64,000 bases of DNA from Novosphingobium subterraneum (GTDB lineage: Bacteria; Pseudomonadota; Alphaproteobacteria; Sphingomonadales; Sphingomonadaceae): contig NZ_JRVC01000015.1 in NCBI RefSeq assembly GCF_000807925.1, forward strand, positions 62,001 to 126,000. Reading direction: 5' to 3'. Below the pieces are notes generated by a model. It saw only the letters and a program-made list of their open reading frames with translations. It did no database searches and had not been told where the DNA came from. The position numbers and the translations under genes are program-made. This document shows, in pieces, positions 25,722 to 36,022 of the stretch; position 1 is the first letter of the stretch, and each line of letters begins with the position of its first letter.

Positions 25722-26698
25722 GCGGCGCAGCTTCTGGTTCTCCCTGGCGTGGTCCGGCCCGCTTGGTGGCCAAGCGCATCGGCCTTGCATTCATCACCCT
25801 GCTGCTGGTTTCGGCGGTGGTCTTCACGATCAGCGGCCTGCTGCCGGGCGATGCGGCGCAGGAATTGCTGGGGCAAGGCGCAACGCCCGAACAGATTGCG
25901 GCTTTGCGGCATGAGATGGGCCTCGATCGGCCGGCCGTGGTCCGCTACTTCGAATGGCTGCGGGCCATCGCCGTGGGCGATCCGGGCAATAGCATCGTTG
26001 CCAACAAGCCAGTTGCCGAGATCATCTCCGAAAGGCTGCCCAACACGTTGACTTTGGCGGGCTTGACGACCGTGTTTTCGGTGCCGTTCGCCTTTCTGAT
26101 CGGCATCTGGTCCGCCGTTACGCGGGGAAGGTCTACGGATCGCGCGCTCAACATCATGACGCTGGCAATGGTGGCCCTGCCGGAGTTCCTGGTGGCGACG
26201 ATTGCCGTGCTGGTGTTTTCGGTAAAGCTGCTGTGGCTCCCGTCGATCACCATTGTGCCGCAGGACCCGACACTGGGCGAGTTCCTGCGTGCCTATGCCA
26301 TGCCGGTGATGGTTCTGGGCGTGGGTGTGATTGCTCAGCTGGGGCGAATGATCCGGGCGGCAATCATTGCCGAACTGGACCGACCCTATGTGGAAATGGC
26401 GCGCTTGAAGGGCGTTTCGCAAGCGCGCCTGATCGTGCGCCATGTCCTGCCCAATGCAGTGGGGCCGATTGCCAATGCGATGGCGCTGAGCCTTTCCTAC
26501 CTTTTCGGCGGGGCGATCATCGTGGAGACGATCTTCAGCTATCCGGGGCTGGCCAGCCTGATGGTCAATGCGGTGACATCGCGCGACATGCCGCTGCTGC
26601 AGGCCTGCGCCATGATCTTCTGCGCAGCATACCTGCTGCTGGTGCTGATCGCCGACACGGTTGCCATCCTCGCCAATCCACGTTTGCGACAGGGATGA
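25718..26698 (+). CDS. ABC transporter permease, DppB-like
   Basis: 326-aa inner-membrane permease of the DppB/OppB family, with six predicted spans. It starts with KRIGLAFITLLLVSAVVFTI, has a large first periplasmic loop (PGDAAQELLGQGATPEQIAAL), and the EAA-type cytoplasmic loop MARLKGVSQARLIVRHVLPN. It is coupled by ATGA overlaps to the binding protein before it and the second permease after it. Confidence 0.93.
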   Translation: MSGAASGSPWRGPARLVAKRIGLAFITLLLVSAVVFTISGLLPGDAAQELLGQGATPEQIAALRHEMGLDRPAVVRYFEWLRAIAVGDPGNSIVANKPVAEIISERLPNTLTLAGLTTVFSVPFAFLIGIWSAVTRGRSTDRALNIMTLAMVALPEFLVATIAVLVFSVKLLWLPSITIVPQDPTLGEFLRAYAMPVMVLGVGVIAQLGRMIRAAIIAELDRPYVEMARLKGVSQARLIVRHVLPNAVGPIANAMALSLSYLFGGAIIVETIFSYPGLASLMVNAVTSRDMPLLQACAMIFCAAYLLLVLIADTVAILANPRLRQG

Positions 26699-27522
26699 CC
26701 ATGGCCAATCTCATTCGCCGTGCAGGGCGCCTGCCGCTATCGGGCAAGATCGGACTTGCATTGGTGCTGTTCTGGATCGTGGTTGCTGTGATCGGGCCAT
26801 GGATTGCGCCCTATCCGCCGGGCTCCTTCGTAAATCAGGAAGTCTTTGCCGGGTCGAGCAGTGCCTACTGGCTGGGCAGCGATTTCCTGGGGCGCGACGT
26901 CCTGAGCCGCCTGCTTTCCGGCGCGCGCTTTACTGTCGGGCTTTCTGCGATCGCGGTTGCGATTGCTGCCAGTATCGGCACCGGCTTGGCCTTGACCGCA
27001 GCGGTGGGGCCACGCTGGCTGGACGAACTGCTTTCGCGCGCCATGGACACGCTGATCTCGATCCCCAGCAAGATCTTTGCGCTGGTGCTGGTGGCGGCGT
27101 TCGGATCCTCGCTGGTGCTGCTGACGACAATCATCGCCATAACCTACGTGCCTGGCAACTTCCGTATCGCGCGTTCGCTGGCGGTGGGGCTGGCGAAACT
27201 CGATTACGTGGAAGTGGCGCGGGCGCGGGGCGAAGGGCGGCTGCACCTGGCGCTGGTGGAAGTCTTGCCGAACATGATCAAGCCGCTGTTTGCCGATATC
27301 GGCCTGCGCTTCGTGTTCATCGTGCTGCTGCTGTCTGGCCTCAGCTTCCTGGGCCTCGGGCTGCAGCCGCCTGATGCAGATCTGGGGTCTTTGGTGCGCG
27401 AGAACACTTCTGGCCTTGCCGAAGGAGCGCTGGCGATCATTGCGCCGGCCGTAGCGATTGCCAGTCTGACGGTTGGGGTAAACCTGCTGATCGATGCCGC
27501 CACGCAGGGGAAGGCCGAATGA
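26695..27522 (+). CDS. ABC transporter permease, DppC-like
   Basis: 275-aa permease of the DppC/OppC family. It has an N-terminal span, the hallmark LGSDFLGRDVLSRLLSGAR segment near residue 60, and the EAA loop ARARGEGRLHLALVEVLPN. The true start at 26695 lies in the ATGA overlap with the first permease; the frame stays open upstream inside that gene. It overlaps the ATPase gene start by 4 nt. Together with the partner permease it forms the membrane channel. Confidence 0.92.
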   Translation: MTMANLIRRAGRLPLSGKIGLALVLFWIVVAVIGPWIAPYPPGSFVNQEVFAGSSSAYWLGSDFLGRDVLSRLLSGARFTVGLSAIAVAIAASIGTGLALTAAVGPRWLDELLSRAMDTLISIPSKIFALVLVAAFGSSLVLLTTIIAITYVPGNFRIARSLAVGLAKLDYVEVARARGEGRLHLALVEVLPNMIKPLFADIGLRFVFIVLLLSGLSFLGLGLQPPDADLGSLVRENTSGLAEGALAIIAPAVAIASLTVGVNLLIDAATQGKAE

Positions 27523-29345
27523 CGATGCAGCCCCATGTGAATGTGGAAAGTCTGTGCGTGACTGTCCGTACGGCAGACGGCTCACCTTTGTGCATCGTCG
27601 ATGACGTCTCGTTTGCCATCCAACGCGGCGAGGTGCTGGCGCTGATCGGGGAATCGGGTTCGGGCAAGACAACGATTGCGCTTTCGCTGATGGGCTATGC
27701 CCGCGGCGGGGCGAGGATATCCGGCCAGATCAGGGTTGGCGATGCCGCGCTTGATGGTGCAGGGGCCAGCAGTCTGGCCGCGCAGCGCGGGCATCGCATT
27801 ACCTATGTTGCGCAAAGCGCGGCGGCTGCGTTCAATCCTTCGCGTCGGGTGATCGAGCAGGTGATCGAGCCTGCGCTGATCCATGGCACTGCATCGGACG
27901 CCGATGCGCGCAGGCACGCGGTCGAGTTGTTCGAGGCGCTGGCGCTGCCCAATCCGCAGACCATCGGCAGCCGCTATCCCCACGAACTTTCAGGCGGGCA
28001 GCTGCAGCGCCTGATGGCGGCGATGGCGCTGATCACGCGGCCCGATCTGGTGATCTTTGACGAGCCGACGACGGCGCTGGACGTTACCACGCAGGTGGAA
28101 GTGCTGCAGGCCTTCCGCAAGGTGGTGCGCGAACAGGGCGCGACCGGGGTGTATGTTTCGCATGACCTGGCGGTGGTGGCGCAGATGGCGGACCGCGTGC
28201 TGGTGCTCAATCGCGGGACGGTGCGTGAGCAGAACACCGTGGAAGCAGTGCTTGAGACGCCTGCCGACGATTATACTCGCACACTGCTGGCAGCGGCCAA
28301 ACCCGTGGTCAAAGCCTCCGTAACCAGTGCGGTCGGGGCTGCCCCATTGCTATCGATCAACGGCATTCATGCAGGATACGGCCCGGTCGACCGACAGGGA
28401 CGCCCCGCGCATCCTGTGCTCAGCGATGTCAGCCTGACCGTACCGCGCGGCGGCGCCGTGGGAGTGATTGGGGAATCAGGCTCGGGCAAATCGACGGTTG
28501 CGCGCGTAGTGGCGGGGCTTCTGGCTCCTACGGCGGGCGAGGTCGTGCTGGATGGTCAGCCGCTGGCGGCCTCGCTCGGCGCGCGAAGCCGCGAGGAATT
28601 GCGCCGCATCCAGATCGTGTTTCAGAATGCGGACGTTGCGCTGAACCCGGCGCATTCAGTTGGCGACATCCTCGGACGCGTGCTGCGTTTCTATCATGGC
28701 ATGAGCGGCCTTGCTGCCAAGGCACGCGTGGCCGAACTGCTCGATCTGATCAAGCTTCCGGCCGGGGTGGCGGAGCGGCGTTGTGACGAGCTTTCGGGCG
28801 GTCAGAAGCAGCGTGTGAACCTGGCGCGCGCGCTGGCGGCCAATCCGGACGTGGTTCTATGCGACGAGGTGACCTCGGCACTGGATACCGTGGTGCGCGA
28901 GGCGATCCTTGAACTTCTGGCAGAATTGCGCCGCGATCTTGGCGTGGCCTATCTGTTCATCAGCCACGATATTGCGACGGTGAAGGCACTGTGTGACGAG
29001 ATCGTCGTGCTCTACAAGGGCACACGCGTGGAAAGCGGCCAGAGCGCAACCTACGATGCGCCGCCCTATCATCCCTATACCGACCTGCTGATTTCCTCGG
29101 TGCCCGAACTGCGGACGGATTGGCTTTCGGGCGTAGGGCAAAAGGGCAAGGCACAGTTGAGCCTGGCGGAAGGCGATGCCGGGCTTTGCCGGTTCCTGCC
29201 GCGCTGCCCGGTAGCGATTGCGGGGCGGTGCGATACCAGTCCGCCGCCGCTGCGGGTGATGGATGCAGGCAATGTGGTGCTGTGTCACCGGACAGAGCCC
29301 GATCTGGCAGGCCGCGAGCTGCAAATGGACGGGAACCAGTCTTGA
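27519..29345 (+). CDS. ABC transporter ATP-binding protein, fused DppD-DppF-like
   Basis: 608-aa protein with two complete ABC ATPase domains in one chain, so both nucleotide sites of the importer come from a single gene. Domain 1 has Walker A GESGSGKT near residues 44-51 and signature LSGGQLQR near 156. Domain 2 has GESGSGKST near 317 and LSGGQKQR near 424. Oligopeptide-type C-terminal Cys-containing motifs ([18 protein letters not shown]) follow. ATG overlaps the permease stop; the stop overlaps the next TTG start. Fused ATPases are common for glutathione/opine-type importers. Confidence 0.93.
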   Translation: MTMQPHVNVESLCVTVRTADGSPLCIVDDVSFAIQRGEVLALIGESGSGKTTIALSLMGYARGGARISGQIRVGDAALDGAGASSLAAQRGHRITYVAQSAAAAFNPSRRVIEQVIEPALIHGTASDADARRHAVELFEALALPNPQTIGSRYPHELSGGQLQRLMAAMALITRPDLVIFDEPTTALDVTTQVEVLQAFRKVVREQGATGVYVSHDLAVVAQMADRVLVLNRGTVREQNTVEAVLETPADDYTRTLLAAAKPVVKASVTSAVGAAPLLSINGIHAGYGPVDRQGRPAHPVLSDVSLTVPRGGAVGVIGESGSGKSTVARVVAGLLAPTAGEVVLDGQPLAASLGARSREELRRIQIVFQNADVALNPAHSVGDILGRVLRFYHGMSGLAAKARVAELLDLIKLPAGVAERRCDELSGGQKQRVNLARALAANPDVVLCDEVTSALDTVVREAILELLAELRRDLGVAYLFISHDIATVKALCDEIVVLYKGTRVESGQSATYDAPPYHPYTDLLISSVPELRTDWLSGVGQKGKAQLSLAEGDAGLCRFLPRCPVAIAGRCDTSPPPLRVMDAGNVVLCHRTEPDLAGRELQMDGNQS

Positions 29346-30268
29346 AGTTCATCACAGAAGAAGAGTCTGCTGCGCTCGTAACGCACGAGATGGCCTATGC
29401 CGCGGCGAGAGAAGCGCTGTGTGCGGTCGTCGAAGACGCGGTTCTCTTTCCAGCGGTGCTTGCCCATGGCACTGCCCCAACCAACCGCTTTTCGATCAAG
29501 TCGGCCTCGACCGGGAGCTTTGCGGGGCTGAAGGTCGGCTCGTTCTGGCCTGGTAACCCCGAGATCGGATTGCCCCGGCATAACTCCGTGATCCTGCTGT
29601 TCGACCAGAGTATCGGGCGGGTCGAGTGGGTCATCGAGGCGGGCAAGGTCAATGCCTATCGCACGGCAGCGGCCGATGCAGTTGCCGCCGATGTGCTGGC
29701 ACGGCCGGATGCTTCGCTGCTGGCCGTATTTGGCGCTGGCAATCAGGCGCTGTTCGAATGCCTGGCCATTTCCCGCATCCGTCTGATCACGCAAGTTCTG
29801 GTCGTGGCGAGAGTTGAGGCCAAGGGGCGCGAATTCGTGGCGGCGCTCGAGGCTGAGGGCCTCAAGGCAACGCTTGCCGATGCCCAGGGCGCCTGCGAGC
29901 GGGCCGATATCATCGTGACGGCAACGCCCGCCCGTGCGCCACTGTTCGAGGCGGAATGGGTCCGACCCGGTACGCACATTGCCAGCATGGGATCGGATGC
30001 GGCGGGCAAGCAGGAGCTGCCACCCGCGCTCTTCGAACGCGCTGCGCTGTTCTGCGATTATCCAGCGCAGGCGGTGGTGATGGGCGACCTGCAGCACTTC
30101 ACCGGCGATCGCAACCGGATCACCGCGCTGGGCGATGTACTGCTGGGGCGCGCCGAGGGGCGAACGTCGCCTGATCAGATCACGGTGTTCGACAGTTCGG
30201 GCATTGCCCTGCAGGACCTGACCATTGCCCGCAGCCTGATTACCGCATGGGAAAGAGAAAACGCATGA
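29342..30268 (+). CDS. Ornithine cyclodeaminase / mu-crystallin family protein
   Basis: 308-aa NAD(P)-dependent enzyme of the ornithine cyclodeaminase superfamily, whose members include ornithine and lysine cyclodeaminases, alanine dehydrogenase and imine (ketimine) reductases. Family landmarks are the substrate-binding LKVGSFWPGNPE, the AYRTAAADAVAADVLAR helix, Rossmann motif FGAGNQA, and VFDSSGIALQD near the C-terminus. I choose the TTG at 29342 because it forms a TTGA overlap with the ATPase stop and gives the usual family N-terminus KFITEEE. The exact reaction is not determinable; cyclisation or reduction of an imported amino acid is plausible. Confidence 0.85.
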   Translation: MKFITEEESAALVTHEMAYAAAREALCAVVEDAVLFPAVLAHGTAPTNRFSIKSASTGSFAGLKVGSFWPGNPEIGLPRHNSVILLFDQSIGRVEWVIEAGKVNAYRTAAADAVAADVLARPDASLLAVFGAGNQALFECLAISRIRLITQVLVVARVEAKGREFVAALEAEGLKATLADAQGACERADIIVTATPARAPLFEAEWVRPGTHIASMGSDAAGKQELPPALFERAALFCDYPAQAVVMGDLQHFTGDRNRITALGDVLLGRAEGRTSPDQITVFDSSGIALQDLTIARSLITAWERENA

Positions 30269-30981
30269 CGACAATGGAAGCCGGACAGACCGCAGTAGGT
30301 GCGGTTATGGATATTCGCGCCTATGCGCCCGTGGCTAAACCGTCGGCTGACTGGCTTGAAGGCCGTGCCGCTCCGGCTTTTGCCGATGACAAGGCGGTGG
30401 TTTCTGCCTTCGCACTGCGGGGCAAGGGGCAGGTTTCAACGCTACCGGCCGATGAGTTCGTGCTGGTGCTGCAAGGCTCGCTTGAGGTTGCCGCTGAGGA
30501 CGCGACGCTGTCACTAGGAGCAGACGACTGCTGCGCGCTGCCGTTCGGCTGCGGCTTTGGCTGGACCGCGTCGGACGATATGCTTGCGGTGGTCTATTCG
30601 GCGCCGACGGACCGTGCGGGCAACCGCACCACGCCGGTGATGATCGACAAGAACGCGCCGCTCAACCCCTCCAATCCGCCTGCAATCGAAAACCTGCTGG
30701 GCGAGGTGCCGACCTGCCGGGGCTTTTCGGACTACGTTTCGGCCAATGCCGAATTCTGCGCCGGAACCTGGGATTCCACGCCCTATCACCGCCGTCAGAT
30801 CCCCTATCGTCAGGTGGAGCTGATGCTGCTGTTGGAAGGGGCGGTGACATTCACTGACGGGAATGGCAGCGTATCGTTCGGCAAGGACGACGTGTGCCTC
30901 TTCGTGCGCGGTGATGGCTGTGCATGGTTGAGCGAGGAATACGTGAAGAAAGTCTTTGCGACGCAACGCCCGCTTGGCTGA
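30265..30981 (+). CDS. Two-domain cupin protein
   Basis: 238-aa protein with two consecutive cupin beta-barrels. Barrel 1 covers about residues 50-110 (LPADEFVLVLQGSLEVAAED) and barrel 2 about 165-235 (RQVELMLLLEGAVTFTDG and DDVCLFVRGDG). The canonical metal-binding His residues of cupin motif 1 are largely missing in barrel 1, so one half may be structural. It resembles (S)-ureidoglycine/ethanolamine-type bicupins only in architecture. ATG at 30265 overlaps the preceding stop (ATGA). It is the last gene of the transporter operon; a 175-bp gap follows. Confidence 0.72.
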   Translation: MTTMEAGQTAVGAVMDIRAYAPVAKPSADWLEGRAAPAFADDKAVVSAFALRGKGQVSTLPADEFVLVLQGSLEVAAEDATLSLGADDCCALPFGCGFGWTASDDMLAVVYSAPTDRAGNRTTPVMIDKNAPLNPSNPPAIENLLGEVPTCRGFSDYVSANAEFCAGTWDSTPYHRRQIPYRQVELMLLLEGAVTFTDGNGSVSFGKDDVCLFVRGDGCAWLSEEYVKKVFATQRPLG

Positions 30982-31156
30982 CTTTGGAGCCGTCAGGGGC
31001 GGCATATTATACCGCGCCTGACGGCATCTTGCGCATGACCGCCGTGAAGATTTCCGGCTTTCGGAACATTTTGCCAGCGCGAATCCGCTTTAACCTTGGC
31101 CAGCGCGCCGTAGGTTGAATTTCTGCCGGCGGTTGGTGTGGAGGAGTATCTTGCAG

Positions 31157-32014
31157 ATGTCGGGGGCCAGGGTCGGGAGCGACAGCAACGGCGTGACTGC
31201 GCTGCGATCGGACCATCTCGTACAGGCGCAGGGCCTCTCGCAGGCGCTCAAGTGGCCGTACCGGCTAGAAGACTGGCAATTTGCCTTCGAGCTGGGGCGT
31301 GGCTATGCGGTCGAAGCTGAGGGCAAGTTGCTGGGAACCGCGCTGTGGTGGCCCTATGGCGATGATTTCGCCACGATCGGCATGATCATCGTCTCACCCG
31401 ATGCGCAGCGGCAGGGGATTGGCGGGAGGCTGATGGCGGCACTGCTGGCCGATGCGGCGGGACGGCGGATTACGCTGATCACCACCAAGGATGGCGAACC
31501 GCTCTACACCAAGCTGGGCTTTGCCCGTTGCGGCTTCATTACCCAGCACCAGGCTGTGCTGGACAAGGTTCCTGCGATCGACACCGCGGTACCGGTGCGG
31601 GCAGCAACGCCAAGTGACCGCGAGGCGCTTGGTGCGGTCGATGCAGCGGCATCGGGCATGGACCGACGCGTCCTGCTCGACGCCCTGCTTGAGGTGGCAG
31701 ACGCGGTGGTCGTCGAGCGCGCGGGCGTGATCTCGGGCTATGGCTGCGTCAGGCGCTGGGGACGCGGGGTGGTGATTGGTCCGGTGGTTGCTGCCAGTGC
31801 CGAGGATGCCAAGGCCATGGTTGCCGTACTCGCTTCGGCTTATGAAGGCGTTTTCGTGCGGATCGACGTGACCGATGTGAGCGGCCTTGCACCGTGGCTG
31901 GTTAAGATCGGCCTGCCACAGGTGGACCGGGCGCCGATCATGGCGCTGGGCGCACCGCCGGTTTCTGCACCGGGGACAATGCTGGTGGCGCTTTCGAACC
32001 AGTCGCTTGGCTGA
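31157..32014 (+). CDS. GNAT family N-acetyltransferase (copy 1)
   Basis: 285-aa protein: a GNAT acetyl-CoA-binding domain (motif A region IIVSPDAQRQGIGGRLM near residues 75-95, then PLYTKLGFARCG) plus a C-terminal domain of the YitH/Acetyltransf_18 type (SGMDRRVLLDALL, RRWGRGVVIGPV). It is a clear paralogue of the gene at 37492-38349, sharing both domains. ATG 31157 is chosen for GGAGGAG about 11 nt upstream; the frame extends to 31115. The substrate is unknown; context suggests acetylation of an amine or amino acid intermediate. Confidence 0.85.
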   Translation: MSGARVGSDSNGVTALRSDHLVQAQGLSQALKWPYRLEDWQFAFELGRGYAVEAEGKLLGTALWWPYGDDFATIGMIIVSPDAQRQGIGGRLMAALLADAAGRRITLITTKDGEPLYTKLGFARCGFITQHQAVLDKVPAIDTAVPVRAATPSDREALGAVDAAASGMDRRVLLDALLEVADAVVVERAGVISGYGCVRRWGRGVVIGPVVAASAEDAKAMVAVLASAYEGVFVRIDVTDVSGLAPWLVKIGLPQVDRAPIMALGAPPVSAPGTMLVALSNQSLG

Positions 32015-32039
32015 AGCCATTCTTACAGGCAGGATGTTG

Positions 32040-33215
32040 ATGACCGAAGCTGCAGCCCTCGACGCCGAATTGGCAACTCCGGTTTCGCTGGAAACAGTGG
32101 CGACGCCGGCGTTGATCCTCGACGTAACCAAGGTTGATCGCAATATCGCGCGTCTGCGCGCGCATCTTGCAAAGCTTGGAACCGGGTTTCGACCGCACGT
32201 GAAAACGAGCAAGTCGATCGAGGTCGCGCGCAGGCTATTTCCGGAAGGAACAGGGCCGATCACCGTTTCGACGTTGGCCGAGGCGGAGTATTTTGCAGAA
32301 GGTGGGTTTGAGGACATCACTTATGCCGTCGGCCTGAGCCTTGACCGAGTTGCGCGGGCTCGCAAGCTGGTCACGAAAGGCGTGCGGCTTTCGGTGCTGG
32401 TCGATACGCTGGAGCAGGCTCAAGCCCTGGTTGCTGCGGCGGGAGATGGCGGGCCGATGCCGGCCGTGCTGATCGAGATCGATTGCGACGGACATCGCGG
32501 GGGAGTTCTGCCGGACGACCCTGATCTTGTCGCTATTGCCGACGTACTGCGGAACGGCCGGGTGGAACTGGCAGGCGTGCTGACACACGCGGGAGAATCC
32601 TACAATGCGCGCGGCGGCGCCGGTTTGCCGGAAGCTGCCGAGGGCGAGCGGGCGGCAGCAGTGGCCGCGGCGGAAGCGCTGCGGGCTGCCGGGCATGCCT
32701 CGCCCGTGGTCAGCGTCGGCTCCACGCCGACGGCGCATTTTGCGCAGGATCTTACGGGCGTGACCGAGGTGCGCGCGGGCGTGTTCAGCTTCTTCGATCT
32801 GGTAATGCACGGGATCGGCGTCTGTTCGCTGGACGACATTGCGGCATCGGTGCTGCTGACGGTGATCGGCCATCGCCAGGAAAAGGGTTGGATCCTGACT
32901 GACGGGGGCTGGATGGCCCTTTCGCGCGACAGGGGGACGCAGCGCCATCCGGTGGACCAGGGTTATGGCCTGGTCTGCGATATCGACGGCAATCCGTTTT
33001 CTGACGTGATCGTGGAGGACGCCAGCCAGGAGCACGGCATCATCAAGGTGCGACCGGGCAGCTGTGGCGTTCTGCCGAAACTGGCGATCGGTTCGCGCGT
33101 GCGGGTGCTGCCCAACCACGCCTGCGCCACTTGCGCGCAGCACGAGGCCTACAACGTGGTCGATGGCACGGGTCGCGCAATCATCGGCAATTGGCCACGC
33201 ATGCGGGGTTGGTGA
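32040..33215 (+). CDS. DSD1-family PLP enzyme (D-serine dehydratase / D-threonine aldolase-like)
   Basis: 391-aa fold-type III PLP enzyme (alanine racemase N-terminal barrel plus D-serine dehydratase-like C-terminal domain). PLP lysine is K55 in RPHVKTSKS. The zinc-binding His/Cys pair of this family is in LPNHACATC near the C-terminus. Members split D-threonine or dehydrate D-serine and D-threo-3-hydroxyaspartate. Start 32040 is preferred over 32034 for AGG spacing. Next to a tartrate dehydrogenase and amino-acid oxidases it fits breakdown of a D-beta-hydroxy amino acid; the precise substrate is inference. Confidence 0.88.
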   Translation: MTEAAALDAELATPVSLETVATPALILDVTKVDRNIARLRAHLAKLGTGFRPHVKTSKSIEVARRLFPEGTGPITVSTLAEAEYFAEGGFEDITYAVGLSLDRVARARKLVTKGVRLSVLVDTLEQAQALVAAAGDGGPMPAVLIEIDCDGHRGGVLPDDPDLVAIADVLRNGRVELAGVLTHAGESYNARGGAGLPEAAEGERAAAVAAAEALRAAGHASPVVSVGSTPTAHFAQDLTGVTEVRAGVFSFFDLVMHGIGVCSLDDIAASVLLTVIGHRQEKGWILTDGGWMALSRDRGTQRHPVDQGYGLVCDIDGNPFSDVIVEDASQEHGIIKVRPGSCGVLPKLAIGSRVRVLPNHACATCAQHEAYNVVDGTGRAIIGNWPRMRGW

Positions 33216-33257
33216 CGCCGCCTTCCATTCCGGAGCCCGCGAGGGTGGAGAAACGAC

Positions 33258-34538
33258 ATGAAGATGACCTCCTACTGGCTCGATAGTGCAAGGCCCTTTG
33301 TCTCTGGCGCGCCGGGTGGGCCGAGTGGCACTGCCGATGTCGCCGTGATTGGCGCAGGTTTCACGGGCCTTTCCGCCGCACTGGCGCTGGCCAGGAAGGG
33401 GGCGAAAGTCGTCGTCCTCGAGGCGGATCGCGTTGCAAGCGCGGCTTCGGGCCGCAACGGCGGTATGTGCAACAACGGCTTTGCCCAGGACTATGGCGGC
33501 ATGGTCGAGAAGTTCGGGCTGGATCGCGCGAACATGCTTTACCGTGCCTTCGATGCCGGGGTGGATCTGGTGGAGCAGATCGTGGCCGAGGAAGGCATCG
33601 AGTGCCATTTCGGACGCGTCGGCAAGCTGAAGCTGGCGGCAAAGCCCGAGCATTTCGAGAAGATCAAGCGGTCGCAGGATCTGTTGGCGCGTAATGTCGA
33701 TCCCGAGACGAGCCTGGTCATGCCGCAGGACCTGCCAACGGAAATCGGTTCGGACATCTTTTACGGAGGCATGCTCTACGGCAAGAGCGCCAACATGCAC
33801 ATGGGCGAGTACGGGCAGGGCCTGGCCGAAGCAGTCGTGCGGCGGGGCGGTACGATCTTCGAGCATAACCCCTTGCTCAAGATGCGCCGCGTTTCAGGCA
33901 CAAGCCATGAACTCACCACGCCGCATGGCAGCCTGATTGCCAATCAGGTGTTGTTGGCTACTGGCACGTCACGTGTTGGGCCGCTGGGTTGGTTTCGCCG
34001 TCGCCTGGTGCCGGTCGGAGCCTATCTGATCGCGACAGAGCCTTTGCCGGTGGATCTGCTTGACCGACTGACGCCGCGTCGGCGCAACACGGTCGATACG
34101 CGCAACTTCGTCAGCTATTTCCGCACGACCCCGGACAACCGCATCCTCTTTGGCGGACGGGCGCGCTTTTCGAGCCGCAGCGATCCGGAGGCAGATGCCA
34201 AGAGCGGAACGATCCTGCGGCGGTCCATGGCGAACTTCTTCCCCGAGCTGGCCGATGCGCGCATCGATTACTGCTGGGGCGGGATGGTGGACATGACCAG
34301 CGACCGCCTGCCGCGTGCCGGGGAGCGGGACGGTCTGTTCTATTCAATGGGGTACAGCGGCCACGGCACGCACATGGCGACGTACATGGGCAAGATCATG
34401 GCCGAGGTGCTGGACGGCAAGGCCGATGCGAACCCGTGGCGCGATTTCGATTGGCCAGCGATCCCGGGATACTTCGGGACGCCATGGTTCCTGCCGTTCG
34501 TCGGCGCCTACTACCGCTACAAGGACATGGTAGGATGA
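33258..34538 (+). CDS. FAD-dependent amine/amino-acid oxidoreductase (DadA/PuuB-like)
   Basis: 426-aa DAO-fold flavoenzyme. FAD motif GAGFTGLSAALALARKG lies near residues 31-47, and the ASGRNGGMCNNGFAQDYGG segment is like gamma-glutamylputrescine oxidases (PuuB), which share this length. The C-terminal FAD loop is SMGYSGHGTHMATYMG. It would oxidise a secondary or primary amine to an imine/aldehyde. The stop overlaps the aldehyde dehydrogenase start (ATGA), so oxidase and dehydrogenase form an amine-to-acid pair. Confidence 0.9.
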   Translation: MKMTSYWLDSARPFVSGAPGGPSGTADVAVIGAGFTGLSAALALARKGAKVVVLEADRVASAASGRNGGMCNNGFAQDYGGMVEKFGLDRANMLYRAFDAGVDLVEQIVAEEGIECHFGRVGKLKLAAKPEHFEKIKRSQDLLARNVDPETSLVMPQDLPTEIGSDIFYGGMLYGKSANMHMGEYGQGLAEAVVRRGGTIFEHNPLLKMRRVSGTSHELTTPHGSLIANQVLLATGTSRVGPLGWFRRRLVPVGAYLIATEPLPVDLLDRLTPRRRNTVDTRNFVSYFRTTPDNRILFGGRARFSSRSDPEADAKSGTILRRSMANFFPELADARIDYCWGGMVDMTSDRLPRAGERDGLFYSMGYSGHGTHMATYMGKIMAEVLDGKADANPWRDFDWPAIPGYFGTPWFLPFVGAYYRYKDMVG

Positions 34539-35995
34539 GCGATCCAGCGCAGGACGCACTGCAGGCGGTGCTTCCGCTCACGGGCAAGGCCTATATCGAC
34601 GGCGAGTGGATCGACCTGCCCGGCGCAGAACGGCTGCCGGTGATCAATCCCGCCAATGGCAACTGTATCGCGCAAGTCGCGGCGGGCACGGCGGCCGATC
34701 TCGATCGGGCGGTGGCGGCGGCGCGGGGGGCCTTTGCCGCATTCTCGCAAAGCCCCGTGGCAGCACGAATCGCGCTACTGGAACGCGTCCACGCGCTGAT
34801 GGCCGAACGGGCCGAAGCGCTGGCACAGGTGCTGGTGACGGAGATGGGCGCGGCGATCAGCTTTGCCCGCGCATCGCATGTACCGTTCGCGCTGGGCCAT
34901 GTGCAGGCCGCGATCGAGGTGCTGAGGGACTACGAGTTCCTGACGATGCGCGGCACGACGGCCATCGTGCGCGAACCCATCGGCGTTGCCGCGCTGATCA
35001 CGCCGTGGAACTGGCCGCTCTACCAGATCACCGCCAAGGTTGCCCCAGCGCTGGCTGCAGGATGCACGGTGGTGCTGAAACCCAGCGAGCTTTCGCCGTT
35101 GAGCGCGATCATGTTTGCGCAGATCGTGCATGATGCCGGCGCGCCTGCAGGTGTGTTCAACCTGCTTAACGGAACCGGCAGCGAAGCGGGCGCGGGCATG
35201 GCAGCGCACCCGGATGTCGACATGATCTCGATTACCGGATCGAACCGCGCTGGCGTATTGGTGGCACAAGGTGCGGCCCCCACGGTCAAGCGAGTGACGC
35301 AGGAGCTGGGCGGCAAATCTCCCAACGTGCTGATGCCCGATGCCGATTTCGAGCGCGTCGTGCCGTTGGGTGTGATGGCCGCATTCCGCAACGTCGGCCA
35401 ATCGTGCAGCGCGCCAACGCGGATGATCGTGCCGCGCTCAGCCCTGGCACAAGTCGAAGCAATTGCGCGCAGAACGGTCGAAGGCATCATCGTGGGCGAT
35501 CCGACCGAGGATGCAACGACGCTTGGTCCTATCGCTAATGCAGCGCAGCATCGTCGCGTTCAGACGATGATCGCGGTGGGCATCGAGGAGGGCGCGAGGC
35601 TGGTATGCGGAGGTCTTGGCAGTCCGGAAGGGCTCGATCACGGCCTCTTCGTCCAGCCGACAATCTTCTCCGACGTTTCCAGTGGGATGCGCATCGCGCA
35701 GGAGGAAATCTTCGGGCCGGTGCTGGTCATCATCCCTTACGACAACATCGACGAGGCGGTCGCGATCGCCAATGACACCGACTACGGCCTTGGCGGCCAT
35801 GTCCACGGTGCCGACCTTGATCAGGCCCGCAGCGTGGCTCTGCGCATCCGCACGGGGCAAGTCCACATCAACTCGCCGGCGTGGGATCCTCACGCTCCAT
35901 TCGGCGGCTACAAGCGGTCCGGCAACGGCCGCGAATACGGGCTCTTCGGCTTCGAGGAATATCTCGAGGTAAAGGCCATTCTTGGTTTCGCATGA
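34535..35995 (+). CDS. Aldehyde dehydrogenase family protein (copy 1)
   Basis: 486-aa NAD(P)-dependent aldehyde dehydrogenase. It has the PWNWPLYQ cofactor motif near residue 150, the catalytic Glu in TQELGGKSP near 255, and catalytic Cys in GQSCSAPTR near 290 (VGQSCSAPT). It would oxidise the aldehyde produced by the flavin oxidase it overlaps. Which aldehyde (for example a betaine-, aminobutyr- or acetamido-aldehyde) cannot be told. The frame is open upstream but the ATGA junction marks the start. Confidence 0.93.
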   Translation: MSDPAQDALQAVLPLTGKAYIDGEWIDLPGAERLPVINPANGNCIAQVAAGTAADLDRAVAAARGAFAAFSQSPVAARIALLERVHALMAERAEALAQVLVTEMGAAISFARASHVPFALGHVQAAIEVLRDYEFLTMRGTTAIVREPIGVAALITPWNWPLYQITAKVAPALAAGCTVVLKPSELSPLSAIMFAQIVHDAGAPAGVFNLLNGTGSEAGAGMAAHPDVDMISITGSNRAGVLVAQGAAPTVKRVTQELGGKSPNVLMPDADFERVVPLGVMAAFRNVGQSCSAPTRMIVPRSALAQVEAIARRTVEGIIVGDPTEDATTLGPIANAAQHRRVQTMIAVGIEEGARLVCGGLGSPEGLDHGLFVQPTIFSDVSSGMRIAQEEIFGPVLVIIPYDNIDEAVAIANDTDYGLGGHVHGADLDQARSVALRIRTGQVHINSPAWDPHAPFGGYKRSGNGREYGLFGFEEYLEVKAILGFA

Positions 35996-36022
35996 AGTCC
36001 GCGATCATCGGAGAAGCATGAC

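Noticed and set aside
31070-31110. Repeated GCCAGCGCG 9-mer
   Set aside because: A short GC-rich direct repeat expected by chance in DNA of this composition.
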